Positions 53,904 to 63,990 of a DNA stretch of 64,000 nucleotides are shown one piece after another (the first letter of the stretch is position 1; every line of letters begins with the position of its first letter). The notes beneath the pieces are model-generated. The model did not search any database. It worked only from the letters and a program-made list of their open reading frames with translations, and was not told the origin of the DNA. The translations under genes and the position numbers were made by a program. Origin of the DNA: Favolaschia claudopus (lineage: Eukaryota; Basidiomycota; Agaricomycetes; Agaricales; Mycenaceae); the NCBI GenBank assembly GCA_037176885.1, contig JAWWNJ010000053.1:1446344-1510343 (forward strand), given 5' to 3'.

Positions 53904-55674
53904 ATGCTTGCGGATGTTCAATTCCAAGACGCGTTAGAATCGTCTATTCTATACTGCGGAGGAATTCAGGTCCCTGCGGATCAAGTAAATGGAATTTCGC
54001 GTACCGCATGCATGCCTCGAGTCCCTGACAAAATTGTCGCAAAGCCGTTGATTATTGTAGTTCATGTCAACGGGCACCCAGCGCGCGCACTCGTTGACTC
54101 GGGTTCACTCGGGGATCTGATTTCGACCTCTTTGGCAGATCAGCTTCAGTTGAAACGACGAGAATTGGACGAACCAATTGTCCTTCAACTAGCTGTTCAA
54201 GGTTCGAGGTCGAAAATTAATCCCTCGGTTGAAGTGAGTTTCAAGTATCAAGACATCAACTGTCCACGTACTTTCTATCTCGCCAATGTGAGTGGTTATG
54301 ACTTGATTCTTGGAACGGCGTGGCTGTTTCAACATCAAGTTAATATCGGGCTCAACCCCGCTCGAGTTTGTGTTGGTAGCGCGAAATGCTTACCTATTTC
54401 CGGTGTCGCAACGGCGAAGATCTATTCACATTCAGCGGAGTTGGCTGATAATGTGGTTCAATTGGCTCGAGACGAGTTGATGGAATACGCAAAGCCAATC
54501 TGCAAGAAAGCGGCTGAAACACCTCTGCCGCCTTTGCGTGAAATTAACCATACAATCCCTCTGATTGACGAAAAGAAAATCTTACCTTGGAGACCGTCTC
54601 GGTGTCCAGAGGCTCTTCGTCCTCAATGGGATGAAAAGCGCCGAAATTACCTGAAAACTGGGCGCTGGAAAGTAACTAGTTCAGGCAATACTGTTCCTAT
54701 GCTGTTAATTCCGAAAGCGAAGACAAACCCGCCGAAATTACGCACTGTGGTTGACTTGCGAGCGCGCAACAAACATACTCACAAGTTATCTTCACCACTT
54801 CCCGACATGGAAGGTATTTTGCGTCGTGTTGCGCGGTGTAAATATCGATCGCTAATTGATGGCCAGGACGCATATGAACAGATTCGGATAATTCCCGAAC
54901 ATGTAGATCGTACAACCGTTACGACTCCTGATGGAAATATGAGAGACTTTGCGGAAGCCACCGGTGGCTATTTTTGGCTCTTCGTGTGCAATAGTTTTTT
55001 GAGCCTCCCGCTCAGGTTAGCCACCCTAGCATCCCGTGAATAGGACAAATAGTGGCTAATTCACCCGGAGGCTGTCATCCGGTCTCGAGAAAAATTGGCC
55101 TCGGATAGCCACCGGTGGCTACCGCAAAGTCTCTATGGTCAGTTTGGTGATCCAGATTGGCGATTGTAACGCGCCCGCAACGTACCAATTGTTAATGAAC
55201 TACCTGTTTTCTGATTTTATCGGAAGGTTCATGGATGTATATCTTGACGATATCATCATTTATTCGGAAACGCTTGAGGAACACATAAAGCATGTCAAAT
55301 CTATCATTGATGTGTTGAAACGCGAAACACTCTACCTGAGTGAGCATAAACTTCAGTTCCTGAAGCCCGAAATGAAAGTCCTCGGTCGGATTGTCGACGA
55401 TGATGGAATTAGGATGGACCCTGATAAGGTCGACAGTGTAATCAACTGGAAGACTCCAACGAACCGGGACTTACTGCGTGGATTTCTCGGCTCGATTGGA
55501 TACCTTGCTGAGGATCTGGCTCGGATTCGAGAGCCCATGGGTATCCTTCACGGATTAACCGGGGACACTGTTCCTTTCCGCTGGGGTTATACTCATCAGC
55601 GAGCTTTCGAAGATTGTAAGCGGATTGCTCACCAATCCCGGGATTGTTCCCTTGAAATACGGACCGGGTGCTGA
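53904..55674 (+). pseudogene. gypsy protease and reverse transcriptase, interrupted by MITE
   Basis: Protease: ARALVDSGSLGDLISTSLAD, with the catalytic DSG at about 54097, and a downstream ANVSGYDLILGTAWLF flap/core. RT: PPKLRTVVDLRARNKHTHK, YRSLIDGQDAYEQIRIIPEH, then TTPDGNM, the insertion 54942-55134, VSLVIQIGDCNAPATYQLL and the catalytic MDVYLDDIIIYS. A thumb/connection region follows (LGRIVDDDGIRMDPDKVD). Removing the MITE with one ATG restores the frame exactly. The frame is lost near 55620 before RNase H. Confidence 0.88.
54942..55134. mobile_element. AGAGAG-family foldback MITE, 193 bp, in gypsy RT
   Basis: Ends AGAGACTTTGCGG and inverse, each followed by the palindrome AGCCACCGGTGGCT. 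TSD ATG at 54939-54941 and 55135-55137, verified because excision restores the RT codons GNM-VSL. No ORF. Confidence 0.95.
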
Positions 55675-56170
55675 TCCTGCCTTTCTGGTCACGGACGGAT
55701 CGAGTTCGGCAATTGCTGGCGTAGTAAGCCAGGGAGCTGATTGGAAGTCAGCCAAAGTTGCCGCATTTTTCAGTGCAAAACTTAACTCGGCTCAGCAGAA
55801 CTATCCTGTGCATGAGATTGAAATGTTAGCAGGTGTTGAAGCAATGATCAGGCACCGTGACATACTACAAGGGTTCCATTTCAAATGGATAACAGACCAC
55901 AAAGGTCTGATTCACTTCATGAACCAGAAGAATTTGTCCGGACGACAAGCTCGTTGGATGGAAAAGATTTCCGAATTTGATTTTGAGGTCGTATACATCC
56001 CGGGAACAGAGAATGTTCTCGCGGATGCTTTATCTCGGATATACTCAGATGAGGCACCGGGTACTGTGCACGAAGCGAGTACACGTACCATGATGTGGTC
56101 AATAACGACGCTCTCAATATCAATTCTATCTCCATGCCGGTGTTTGCTGGTTCTGAAGCGAAAGCGATAG
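55625..56170 (+). CDS. gypsy RNase H domain
   Basis: The frame reads NPGIVPLKYGPGADPAFLVTDGSSSAIAG-type sequence (Asp of the RNase H active site in VTDGS), NYPVHEIEMLAGVEAM (Glu), WITDHKGLIHFM (Asp) and EVVYIPGTENVLADALSR (Asp). This is the classic D-E-D-D set. It degrades the RNA strand during reverse transcription. It is one frame away from both RT upstream and integrase downstream. Confidence 0.85.
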   Translation: MLTNPGIVPLKYGPGADPAFLVTDGSSSAIAGVVSQGADWKSAKVAAFFSAKLNSAQQNYPVHEIEMLAGVEAMIRHRDILQGFHFKWITDHKGLIHFMNQKNLSGRQARWMEKISEFDFEVVYIPGTENVLADALSRIYSDEAPGTVHEASTRTMMWSITTLSISILSPCRCLLVLKRKR

Positions 56171-58536
56171 CGAGCGACCGAGTTTTGAGGTCTGCTACAC
56201 GTGCTGCTGAGCAACAGCTTAAGCAGAAGGCAGCTGAGGCGAAGCATACCCAAGAGGGTCGAGTTTTGAGGTCAATGATTCGTAACGTTGACAAACAGGA
56301 TTTTGCATCTCCAGGAGAAGCAAAGGAGGGCGGGAGTACCAATAAATCGAAATTGAAGAAGACTGACGCGAAGTCAAGTCGCTCTGACGCGAAGTCAAGA
56401 GGAGGCACCGACATGAAGTCAAGTGCGGAGGCAAAAGCCTTTGACAGCGGGGATCAAATTTTGATCCCGGAAGCAAATCCGCCATCAACGGAATCTATTT
56501 CTCCGTCTACCACGACCGACGAGCCTCCACCTCTTGAACCGTCGACTCCACGACCGCCTACACTGTCTGAACTTGAGCAACAGTTGAAGGACATGGATCC
56601 TTCTCTCTTTCCTGTGGTCTCTGGAGGGACTGATGGCTTGGACTTGGTGAAGTTCTTACAGCATAAATACGACGAAGATTCGTTTTTTAAGGACATTCTG
56701 GCAACTCCGAAAGCCTTCAAGAACTTCGAGGTCTCTGACGGACTCATATTCCTCTGTGAACACGATCGCAAAGTCCTCTGTATCCCTCATCTCAAATACA
56801 AGGGTCGAAACATCCGGGAAATTATCATCTCGGAAGCTCACTCTGTTCTGGCGCATCTGGGGCCTCGCAAAACCACGGACTACCTTCGGGAGTATGTGTG
56901 GTGGAAGGATTTAGTTCCTGATACGCAAATTTATTGCGACTCGTGCAAAACTTGCAAACACAGTAAGCCGAACAATCAGAAACCCTACGGATTTCTTCAT
57001 TCACTTAATCCTCCCACTCAGCCTTGGGAATCGATTGGGGTAGACTTTGTGGGACCTCTCCCCGAGTCTAGGAACCGCGATAGCGTGTTCAATTCGATTA
57101 CAGTTGTAATTTGTCCATTAACAGGAATGGTTCACATTATTCCAAGCCGTATCAACTACACTGCTAAGCAGATGGCCGAACTTATGTTCGAACATGTGTA
57201 CAAACTACACGGGCTACCTAAATCCATCGTGAGTGATCGCGATGTTCTGTTTACCAGTAATTTCTGGCGTCGACTTCATGAATTGATTGGGACCAAGCTG
57301 AGAATGTCGAGTGCGTATCATCCCGAGACGGATGGCAGCACGGAACGGGCGAACCGCACCGTTACCCAGATGCTTCGACAGTGCATTGGCGAGAAACAGA
57401 AAGATTGGGTTGCAAAATTACCAGCCGTAGAGTTTGCACTCAATTCCGCTCGTTCTGAAACGACGGGATATACTCCATTCTTCCTAAACACTGGAAGAAT
57501 GCCTCGGTCTTTGATTTGGGATTCAGACCGTACCCGAGAATACCCGGGAATAGCTAACTTTGCATTGCAACGTCGGCTTGCCATTATGGCAGCTCATGAC
57601 GCAGTTCTTGCTGCTCGCACCAAACAAACTCGCAACGCAAATAGGCGAAGGCAAGCCGCACCTTTTGTGCAAGGAGACTTGGTTTATCTCTCAACCAAGA
57701 ACCTCAAATTTGAGAAGGGATTAGCTCGTAAGCTAATTCCTAAATTCATTGGTCCTTACCGCATTCTCCGAGACTTCGGGAATAATTCATTTCAGATTGA
57801 ACTGCCTCCGAATTTGAAACAGCGCGGTGTACACAATGTTTTTCACTCTTCATTACTTCGGATCCATGTGCCGAATGATGATCGCCGCTTCCCAGGGAGG
57901 CTGGAAACTCAGCTGGATGTTTCCACCAATGCAACAACCCATGAATGGGCGATTGATAAAATTGTGGGGCACTCAGGACGGCGTGCCAATGCTGTCTTTG
58001 AAGTTCAGTGGCAGTCCGGGGATCGCTCTTGGATGCCATACTCTCAGGCGAGTCATCTCACCGCCTTACAGGATTATTTTGAATCTCTCGGAATATCTGA
58101 GATTTCTGAACTTCCGCTCGGGTCTGGGAAATTACCCGAGGAAGACATTGACGTATTCTCTGCGGATATCGTCTTGATTCATGCGGAACAGAGGTATGTC
58201 TCAATTCAGAGTGGATATATAAACCCTCTGAAGTTGTTTGTGGAACTCAATCCCGAGTTCTCCTCTACCTCTTACTCATCCTCTACTTCCTCAATCGTTA
58301 TTCCATTCCCCGCCATGCCCAACCACAAACACTCCAACAAATCTTCCTCTTCTTCCACCCAGTCTTCCGGCTTCCGTGTCAACGGAGTGCTTGGGAAGGA
58401 CATCGTCGCCCTCGCTAAATTCCTCGACTTCAACAATTCACATTGGCTCCAGCATATTGACGATCACACCTTCCACCTTCGCGACCCTGATAACGAAACC
58501 ACCCACGTTGTTCCCGCGATGCTGGTCCGCGTATGA
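56095..58536 (+). CDS. gypsy integrase with chromodomain
   Basis: 813-codon open frame. A charged Lys/Glu linker leads to the HHCC zinc domain (ISEAHSVLAHLGPRKTTDYL ... YCDSCKTCKHSKP). The DDE core is IGVDFVGPLP (Asp), SIVSDRDVLFTSNFW (Asp) and HPETDGSTERANRTV (Glu). A GPY-like stretch follows (IGPYRILRDFGNNSFQIELP, HNVFHSSLLR). The chromodomain is EWAIDKIVGHSGRRANAVFE followed by VQWQSGDRSWMPYSQ, which in chromoviruses directs integration to marked chromatin. It ends with a Ser-rich tail (58240-58380) and ALAKFLDFNNSHWLQHIDD. All catalytic residues are present. This is the only full-length pol domain here. Confidence 0.93.
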   Translation: MVNNDALNINSISMPVFAGSEAKAIASDRVLRSATRAAEQQLKQKAAEAKHTQEGRVLRSMIRNVDKQDFASPGEAKEGGSTNKSKLKKTDAKSSRSDAKSRGGTDMKSSAEAKAFDSGDQILIPEANPPSTESISPSTTTDEPPPLEPSTPRPPTLSELEQQLKDMDPSLFPVVSGGTDGLDLVKFLQHKYDEDSFFKDILATPKAFKNFEVSDGLIFLCEHDRKVLCIPHLKYKGRNIREIIISEAHSVLAHLGPRKTTDYLREYVWWKDLVPDTQIYCDSCKTCKHSKPNNQKPYGFLHSLNPPTQPWESIGVDFVGPLPESRNRDSVFNSITVVICPLTGMVHIIPSRINYTAKQMAELMFEHVYKLHGLPKSIVSDRDVLFTSNFWRRLHELIGTKLRMSSAYHPETDGSTERANRTVTQMLRQCIGEKQKDWVAKLPAVEFALNSARSETTGYTPFFLNTGRMPRSLIWDSDRTREYPGIANFALQRRLAIMAAHDAVLAARTKQTRNANRRRQAAPFVQGDLVYLSTKNLKFEKGLARKLIPKFIGPYRILRDFGNNSFQIELPPNLKQRGVHNVFHSSLLRIHVPNDDRRFPGRLETQLDVSTNATTHEWAIDKIVGHSGRRANAVFEVQWQSGDRSWMPYSQASHLTALQDYFESLGISEISELPLGSGKLPEEDIDVFSADIVLIHAEQRYVSIQSGYINPLKLFVELNPEFSSTSYSSSTSSIVIPFPAMPNHKHSNKSSSSSTQSSGFRVNGVLGKDIVALAKFLDFNNSHWLQHIDDHTFHLRDPDNETTHVVPAMLVRV

Positions 58537-59127
58537 TAGCGGACCGAACTTCGTGACAAGCCAGATACCTAATTTGGAAATTGTTACTGTGCCCTCAGTT
58601 TTTACCCAGTGGCATTGAAACTGTGCAGAAATGACCATAAGAAGGAAGACTAGAGATCCCTCGGGTCAAAAGTCTCAAAATCCACAAAATCATTTCTTCT
58701 TCCACGGATTTCGCGCTTTCGGTCCGGGCCGAGACATAGCCGGTGGCTGTACGATGCCATGAGCGCATCAAATGTCTACCGCACCACTGAACCTTCACCA
58801 AATCTCAACCAAATCCAAGGGACTTCTGCTATGGATGTTTGCTGGGGTCAGAATTGAGCTACTGACCAACTTCAGGCTATAATCCGATGGTTTTTTTCCG
58901 AAAACCTGAAGTTAGGTACACACAACCTGAAGTTAGGTACACACGCTTTTGAAATTTTGCGCAAAAACTTCGCGCTTTTCTAACCCTAGACTGGGGTTTC
59001 TCCGTTTTCTCTGAAATGCGAATTTTGCCTATAAACCCACCCCAAGTTCCTGCTAAATCTCAAGTTTCAAAGAATTTTGGCCAAAATTCCGGCTTGATAT
59101 GAAGTTGTGTCTGCTATCATATACATC

Positions 59128-59667
59128 ATGTTCAATTACCTCCTTAACGACCCTGCCAATCGCTACAAGGACATGCCGTGGGGCTATGTCGACTTCGCGC
59201 GCATTCTCAATGCTCATTGTCTTTCCGGAGAGAAGTGGGCTTACTACGACATCGAGTCGGGCCGCACTCTCTGGTATCCCGACCATCACCTCCCCTCCAT
59301 CGTCATCTATTCCGTTCGCGAGAGTGACCTTGCCGAGGCGCCGCCTGCCGGGCAGGTCCTTGTTTCCCAGGCGCGTTGGGACCGCTTGACGGAGATGGAC
59401 TTGCGCCGGCAGGACAACCGCGAGCGTGCGAAGGCCGAGGGACGTGTTAAGAGACAACAGCGGGATGCTCCGGAGTACGAGCGGGTTACGGCCATGGCTC
59501 AGCGCTTGGCATTGAAGAGCCGTATGGTGGAGGAGGAGAAGGAGAGAGAGGAATTGGATGCTCGGATCGAGGCTGAGTTGGCTTCTGAAAAGGCCGCTGC
59601 TGAGAAAGCTGCCGCCGAGAAGCGCGCTGGACCGTCCGCGGAAGGTTCTGATGAGATGCAAACTTAG
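59128..59667 (+). CDS. extra ORF between gypsy integrase and 3' LTR
   Basis: From ATG 59128 (MFNYLLNDPANRYKDMPWGY) it encodes about 180 residues. The N-terminal half is globular and aromatic-rich (KWAYYDIESGRTLWYPDHHLPS). The second half is a charged helix likely to form a coiled coil (EEEKEREELDARIEAELASE, then AAAEKAAAEKRA). There is no signal peptide or membrane segment, so it is not envelope-like. It sits 590 bp after integrase and 35 bp before the polypurine tract, so it belongs to the element. Function unknown. Confidence 0.6.
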   Translation: MFNYLLNDPANRYKDMPWGYVDFARILNAHCLSGEKWAYYDIESGRTLWYPDHHLPSIVIYSVRESDLAEAPPAGQVLVSQARWDRLTEMDLRRQDNRERAKAEGRVKRQQRDAPEYERVTAMAQRLALKSRMVEEEKEREELDARIEAELASEKAAAEKAAAEKRAGPSAEGSDEMQT

Positions 59668-59689
59668 ATTGAGGTTGCCGACGCGTCAA

Positions 59690-59948
59690 CCTGGAGGGCG
59701 TATGTAACACTATTATTTTTCTTTTATCTCGTGACCGTGTTGTACTTAGACTTACATCCACTTCCCGCTCCGTTTACATTATCCTGCGCTCATAGATGAT
59801 CTCATTCCGCCTTTGTTTTACTTATTACTTGCTATAAGTACTCAGATGTATTAGCTACAATTCTTTGGTGAATCTAGAACTTAAACCAGTCACTCTGTTC
59901 GCCACAAACCAGCTCTCGTGTGCCGAAACTCTTGCCTTACGGTAAACT
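59690..59948 (+). repeat. polypurine tract and probable gypsy 3' LTR
   Basis: CCTGGAGGGCGTA precedes TGTAACACTATTATTTTTC at 59703, a plausible LTR start. The end is uncertain, possibly near TTACGGTAAAC at about 59946. The following TTTGGTACCGAC resembles a primer-binding site, which is odd after a 3' LTR. No second LTR copy exists in the window to confirm limits. Confidence 0.4.
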
Positions 59949-60548
59949 TTGGTACCGACGCCTTGGCCCTTCATGACTCTTCTGTGTACAGTCGCTTCTC
60001 AGAAGAATGCCGTGGGCAGACGGCGAACGCGATGCCTCGATGAAAAGTCGAAAACGAAGGCGATGAGGATAGAGGTCGACTCCCGAGAAAGTACGAGGAC
60101 GTGGACCCCAGGTACGTCGTGTGATTTGTTTCAATCCCTCCCTTCTGCTAACGCAGCCAAGGCAAATATTCATCTTACTTGAAGCTGCCAGCGCTGAAAG
60201 CAGAAGGGGTGGGTGCGCCAGTTTCTTCTCGGGCAGGGAGACGTAGCACGCATCACGCTTGGTTCATCGCCTAATCTCCTACCCTCTCCAAGCATGCACT
60301 CAAACTTGCTCCTGCCCAAAGCTGATCCCCCGTCACTGGAAAAGCTTCAAAAACGACGTTGCGGCCAGAACAGATGTCGCGCATCAGCGGAGTACGACAA
60401 CATCGGCAGAGGAATGTGTCAGACGGAGCACGGTGTTATTGGCGAAAGGTCGCGAGAAGAAGGCATGCGAGACGGCGAATCCCGTGCGTAGCCCGAATCC
60501 TGTATTCCGCGAATAGTTCTCTAACAACAATTTGAAGTGGGCCGTAAT

Positions 60549-60999
60549 AGAGAGTTTGCGGTGAGCCGCCAGAAGCCACCTGGCGGCTCTAATGGCATGC
60601 GGATTGGAGCGGCTATGCTGTCCGGCGGCTCGTTTGGTGGCTGGTAAGACTGGTTCAAATTTGGTTTTGCAAGTCTATTCTTAGTACTTAGTCATCTATA
60701 TCTTGAGCCATACACACACGAAGAAAAACCGACTCGAAAATCTGACGCCATCGCACATTTGAGCCGGAGACTTCGGTTGACGCTGGAAATTGCTTCAATT
60801 CAAAAAAATTATGCACGTTTGGACAATGAACTCTCATTGGCTGAAGGTATTGTCAAGTATGCAAGGTACCCAACCTCAAAATTGTGCTAAGGACCGCGCG
60901 CGCCGAGCCGCTGAACGAGCCGCCACATGACGTAGCCGCTCCAATCCGCATGCCGTTGGAGCCACCAGGTGGCTTCTGGCGGCTCACCGCAAACTCTCT
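60549..60999. mobile_element. AGAGAG-family foldback MITE, 451 bp
   Basis: Ends AGAGAGTTTGCGGTGAGCCG and inverse. Arms extend about 80 bp and contain GCCACCTGGCGGCTC-type palindromes and GCATGCGGATTGGAGCGGC. TSD AAT at 60546-60548 and 61000-61002. The centre is AT-rich and non-coding. Confidence 0.93.
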
Positions 61000-61089
61000 A
61001 ATGTCGCCTTCCAAGGTGCAACCCTCGTCCCCGGAAAGTATGTCGCTAGCCTTTCCCCGCGATCACGCTAATGGAGTGTGCGCGTGTAG

Positions 61090-61895
61090 TAGCGGTATCT
61101 TAATCTACCGTGCCCCCCAAACACGTACGTTCAGAAGACGGAGGCAACCTTTCTTGAATCTCCAAGCACCCCAATATTGTCAACGCCCCCCACCCGATCT
61201 CAGACGAGGCTTGTCTGAGGTATGCAGCTAGACGCGAAGCGTCAGCGCTTCCTCGCCCAGTATTCCCACTATCTCTCTTGAATCTCCAAATCCCTCGATT
61301 CCTTCTCAACGTATCCGCGTCGTTTTATGAGCTCGACCCCGCCGCCTATGTACGAGCTCCGTTGCGAGTGTCTCGACAACGTCCAATCCGTCCCTCAATG
61401 TAGGAGTTTTGGGAGGTACCATATAGGCAGCGGAGGAAATGCGGTTGAACTACATGGCGTGGTTTTAGGTTTGTGAGATCTCGGGGGTGACCGAGCGAGA
61501 GATAGGGCAAGACAGGAACACGCGAGAGGACAAGTGAGTCGAAGTGCGTTGTGTTGATCCACATTCCCCTGCGACTTCGCTAATGAGAAGTTGTAGTGAA
61601 GTAGATATACACCAAGTGTCGCGTTTAATAGTATCTCAATCTATTCTGCTCCCCCAGACGTGTAGATTTAAAGAACGGAGGCTTGCAGCCAGACGCGAAG
61701 CGTCAGCGCTTCCTCATCTAACCCAACCTCAAAATCCTCCTTCTTTCTCCGAGGTTTCCAAAGTGCGTCGTGGACAATCGCAGTGCTTCAATCCCCAGAT
61801 CTACTGCCCCCAAACGTACATCTTTCAAAGGACGTAGGCATGCGGCTAGACGCGGAGCGTCAGCGCTTCCTCGTCAAGCTGCTCCGAAGCTGCAT
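61090..61895 (+). repeat. three copies of the GMxLDAxRQRFL module
   Basis: Three diverged units (about 61100-61262, 61640-61735 and 61785-61890) share TACTGCCCCCAAACGT-type, GGCATGCGGCTAGACGCG and AGCGTCAGCGCTTCCTCG blocks. One frame reads GMQLDAKRQRFLAQ, GLQPDAKRQRFLI and GMRLDAERQRFLVK. Another reads RRHAARRGASALP. GACGCGAAGCGTC can form a short hairpin. A fourth, inverted copy is at 18040-18131. The origin is unknown, likely a piece of a repeated gene or element. Confidence 0.6.
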
Positions 61896-62258
61896 ATATC
61901 TACTTCGACGTCACAAGTTCATCCAGTCTCAGCAGCGTTGAGTACGGAGAATTACTCCCTTCCACAGGCGGCCGCGTCCGACGGCGCTCCCTTCACTCCA
62001 TCAATGAGCGCCAATGCCAGTCGATACGGCGGCCTGCGAGACTATACATGCCGCCTAGGAAGAGATCTCCGACCCCACTCTGCGTTGTTTTAGAAAGGTT
62101 TCCAGTGCGTCATCGACTTTCTTTTGGATCGTCTAAAGCAGAACAAGGCAATCGGCGGAGTACGATGGGATTGGTGGGAGGTGAGCGAGCGCAGCGGGGT
62201 TTGGGGCGGCCAGCCCCAACAAGCTGTGTGACCGAACGGAGGGAGGCCGGCGAGCGCA

Positions 62259-62356
62259 GCGAGTCGGCCGTGCCGGAGGCAGGGAGCTAAAGCTTGTCTG
62301 GTTAAATTACAATTCTTACAAGCTTTAGCTCCCTGCCTCCGGCACGGCCGACTCGC
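62259..62356. repeat. perfect 39-bp-arm hairpin
   Basis: Arms 62259-62297 and 62318-62356 are exact reverse complements (core CCGGAGGCAGGGAGCTAAAG) around a 20-nt AT-rich loop. Outside them, GGGGTTTGGGGCGGCCAG at about 62196 pairs with CTGGCCGCCCCAAACCCC at about 62358, so the full fold is longer, with one arm carrying an extra segment of about 45 nt. Related words (GCGGGGTTTGG, ACAAGCTGTGT, GCAGCGAGCGG) recur at 62630-62700. Confidence 0.9.
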
Positions 62357-62834
62357 CTGGCCGCCCCAAACCCCGGTACGCTCGCTCCGCTCGCGACGTC
62401 TCGTGTGGTCCCGTGGTTTGGTGTCAAAGTCACATGAAAAGCATGTGATCCATCAATTCTGATGGCCCGGTGCTGTTTTCAATCCTATACTTGAAAAGAG
62501 GGCCAGGCCATCAGTCGCGTGACTTTTGACAGAAAATCACGGGGTTTTGTCAACATCCTACAACACAACCGGCTGTCGAGATGTTGAAACTCACACGCGG
62601 TCCCCGGCGCCGCGCGCCGGCGAATGCAGCGAGCGGCAAGGAATCCAGCAAAAAAAAAATCCAGGCGGGGTTTGGCGGAGCCCCGACAAGCTGTGTACCC
62701 CCCGTAGGTAGGGACGCGAGCGCATGTGTTCCTTACGGCACCTTCTGTCTGCAACAATTTGTGGAGTTTTTGACAGAATGGTCAACAAGTGTAGACAAAA
62801 AATCAAAGAGGAAGAAATGACGAAACCCGTATTC

Positions 62835-62858
62835 TTTTTACGAAACGGCTGTAAGTAA
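62835..62858 (+). mobile_element. right end of a CAGCCGTTT-type element
   Basis: ACCCGTATTCTTTTTACGAAACGGCTG followed by TA resembles the right end of the element at 34688-35065. The matching left end was not found. Confidence 0.4.
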
Positions 62859-62879
62859 AGGAAACAGTACTGTAGTATT

Positions 62880-63190
62880 TCGTTCAATTAGTAGTGTCAC
62901 ATGTCACAGACCCAAATTCCTACGAAAATTTTCGTAAGTCACAGTGTCACGGAGGGGTCCTACTAAAGGTTCTTGCCTGTGACACCCATTTTGCGCGTTT
63001 TTGGGCCAAAAACAGGTGCTAAAATACTAAAATTTTCGTAAGTCACTTGCTGTATACTTCACCGAATGACCTGAAATAAGATGTAGAGCATAAATATATG
63101 ATACTACTGTACCACTTGGAACACTGTCCCAAGGCCCTCTTACTAAAGGTCAAGTTGGTAAGAGGTGTCACACCCTAAAGACTTACATCC
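62880..63190. other. non-coding stretch with GTGTCAC words
   Basis: GTGTCACA, TGTGACAC and AAAATTTTCGTAAGTCAC recur in both orientations (62895, 62935, 62980, 63025, 63165). It may be a degenerate foldback element. No gene. Confidence 0.35.
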
Positions 63191-63990
63191 GACTGGTTCC
63201 GGAGGCGTTTGTTGAAGGCGGCGAGATGTCTGAGGAAAAGGTAGTGCGTTTCACCATGTCCTTTATGTCCATGTCCAAAGACTCTGCGCAAACATGGGCT
63301 GAGCGCATGTCTATCAAAACCCCTTTCCCCTTCCTCACCTGGGATGCCTTCATCAAGGAGTTCTGCTCACGCTTTGTCGAGGAGAACGAGCAGGACCACG
63401 CCCTACACAAACTCGAGTCTAGGGCGTACTATATGGGCTCCCGGGATGTCTTCAAGTACAGTGACGCCCTGCCATCACATCGTCCAGCGACCCCGCCAGA
63501 CCTCCGCGACTACATGGATTGGCGGACACGAGCGTACCGCCAGTACGAATCGCACGTGCGGGCTCGTGCTGCTGGACTTCTCCCGAAGGCCCCCTCGGCT
63601 CCGTCAGCCTCTCGCTCGCGTCCAGCAGGTGTCTTCCCTGTTGTCCCTACCCATGTGCCTCCCCCTCGTGCTATGCCAGCCCCTGCTCCCCCCCCCGCAG
63701 GTAGTCCCATGGACGTTGATCGCACGCGTTCCGGAAGAGGGCTCCCCGTGGCTGCTACCGATGTGGCGGGGCCCGCACCTGGCGCGGGATTGCCCCACCC
63801 CTGCTGATGTCCGAGCCCGCTGATGTCCTTGACGAGGTCATTCGTCAGCTTGGGTCCGAGCTCCTCTCCGAACTGGTGGCTCGGGTTGCCACCACCGACT
63901 CGCTGGCTGAGCCAAAGTCTGTGGCCGCCGAGGAAGAGCAGGTTTTCTCCCACGCGACGAGTGAGCGGTACGCCCTCGATCGCGTCTCCT
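63190..63990 (+). pseudogene. gypsy Gag, third element, frameshifted and cut by window end
   Basis: The frame from about 63190 contains a retrotransposon Gag core: AQTWAERMSIKTPFPFLTWD, FIKEFCSRFVEENEQDHALH and KLESRAYYMGSRDVFKYSD. A Pro-rich linker with PMDVDRTRSGRG follows. The zinc knuckle is split by a frameshift: CYRCGG is in one frame and HLARDCPTPADVRA in the next (about 63750-63800). A following frame (63807-63992) reads VLDEVIRQLGSELLSELVAR and stops before the end. Protease and RT would lie beyond 64000. Probably dead, or carrying a sequencing error. Confidence 0.75.

Larger units (their letters stand above)
50172..59950 (+). mobile_element. large Ty3/gypsy chromovirus-type retrotransposon
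   Basis: Order is Gag, a repeated-module region, protease, RT, RNase H, integrase with chromodomain, an extra ORF, a polypurine tract and the start of a 3' LTR (about 59703). The 5' LTR and leader are absent because the hAT terminus abuts the gag ATG. Frames change at about 53090, 53820, 55620 and 56090, and a foldback MITE interrupts RT at 54942. The integrase frame is intact. Confidence 0.9.

Noticed and set aside
59930..59960. Second gypsy element starting after the LTR because of TTTGGTACCGAC
   Set aside because: It resembles a primer-binding site, but no Gag or other gypsy coding sequence follows up to 63.1 kb; kept only as a note.
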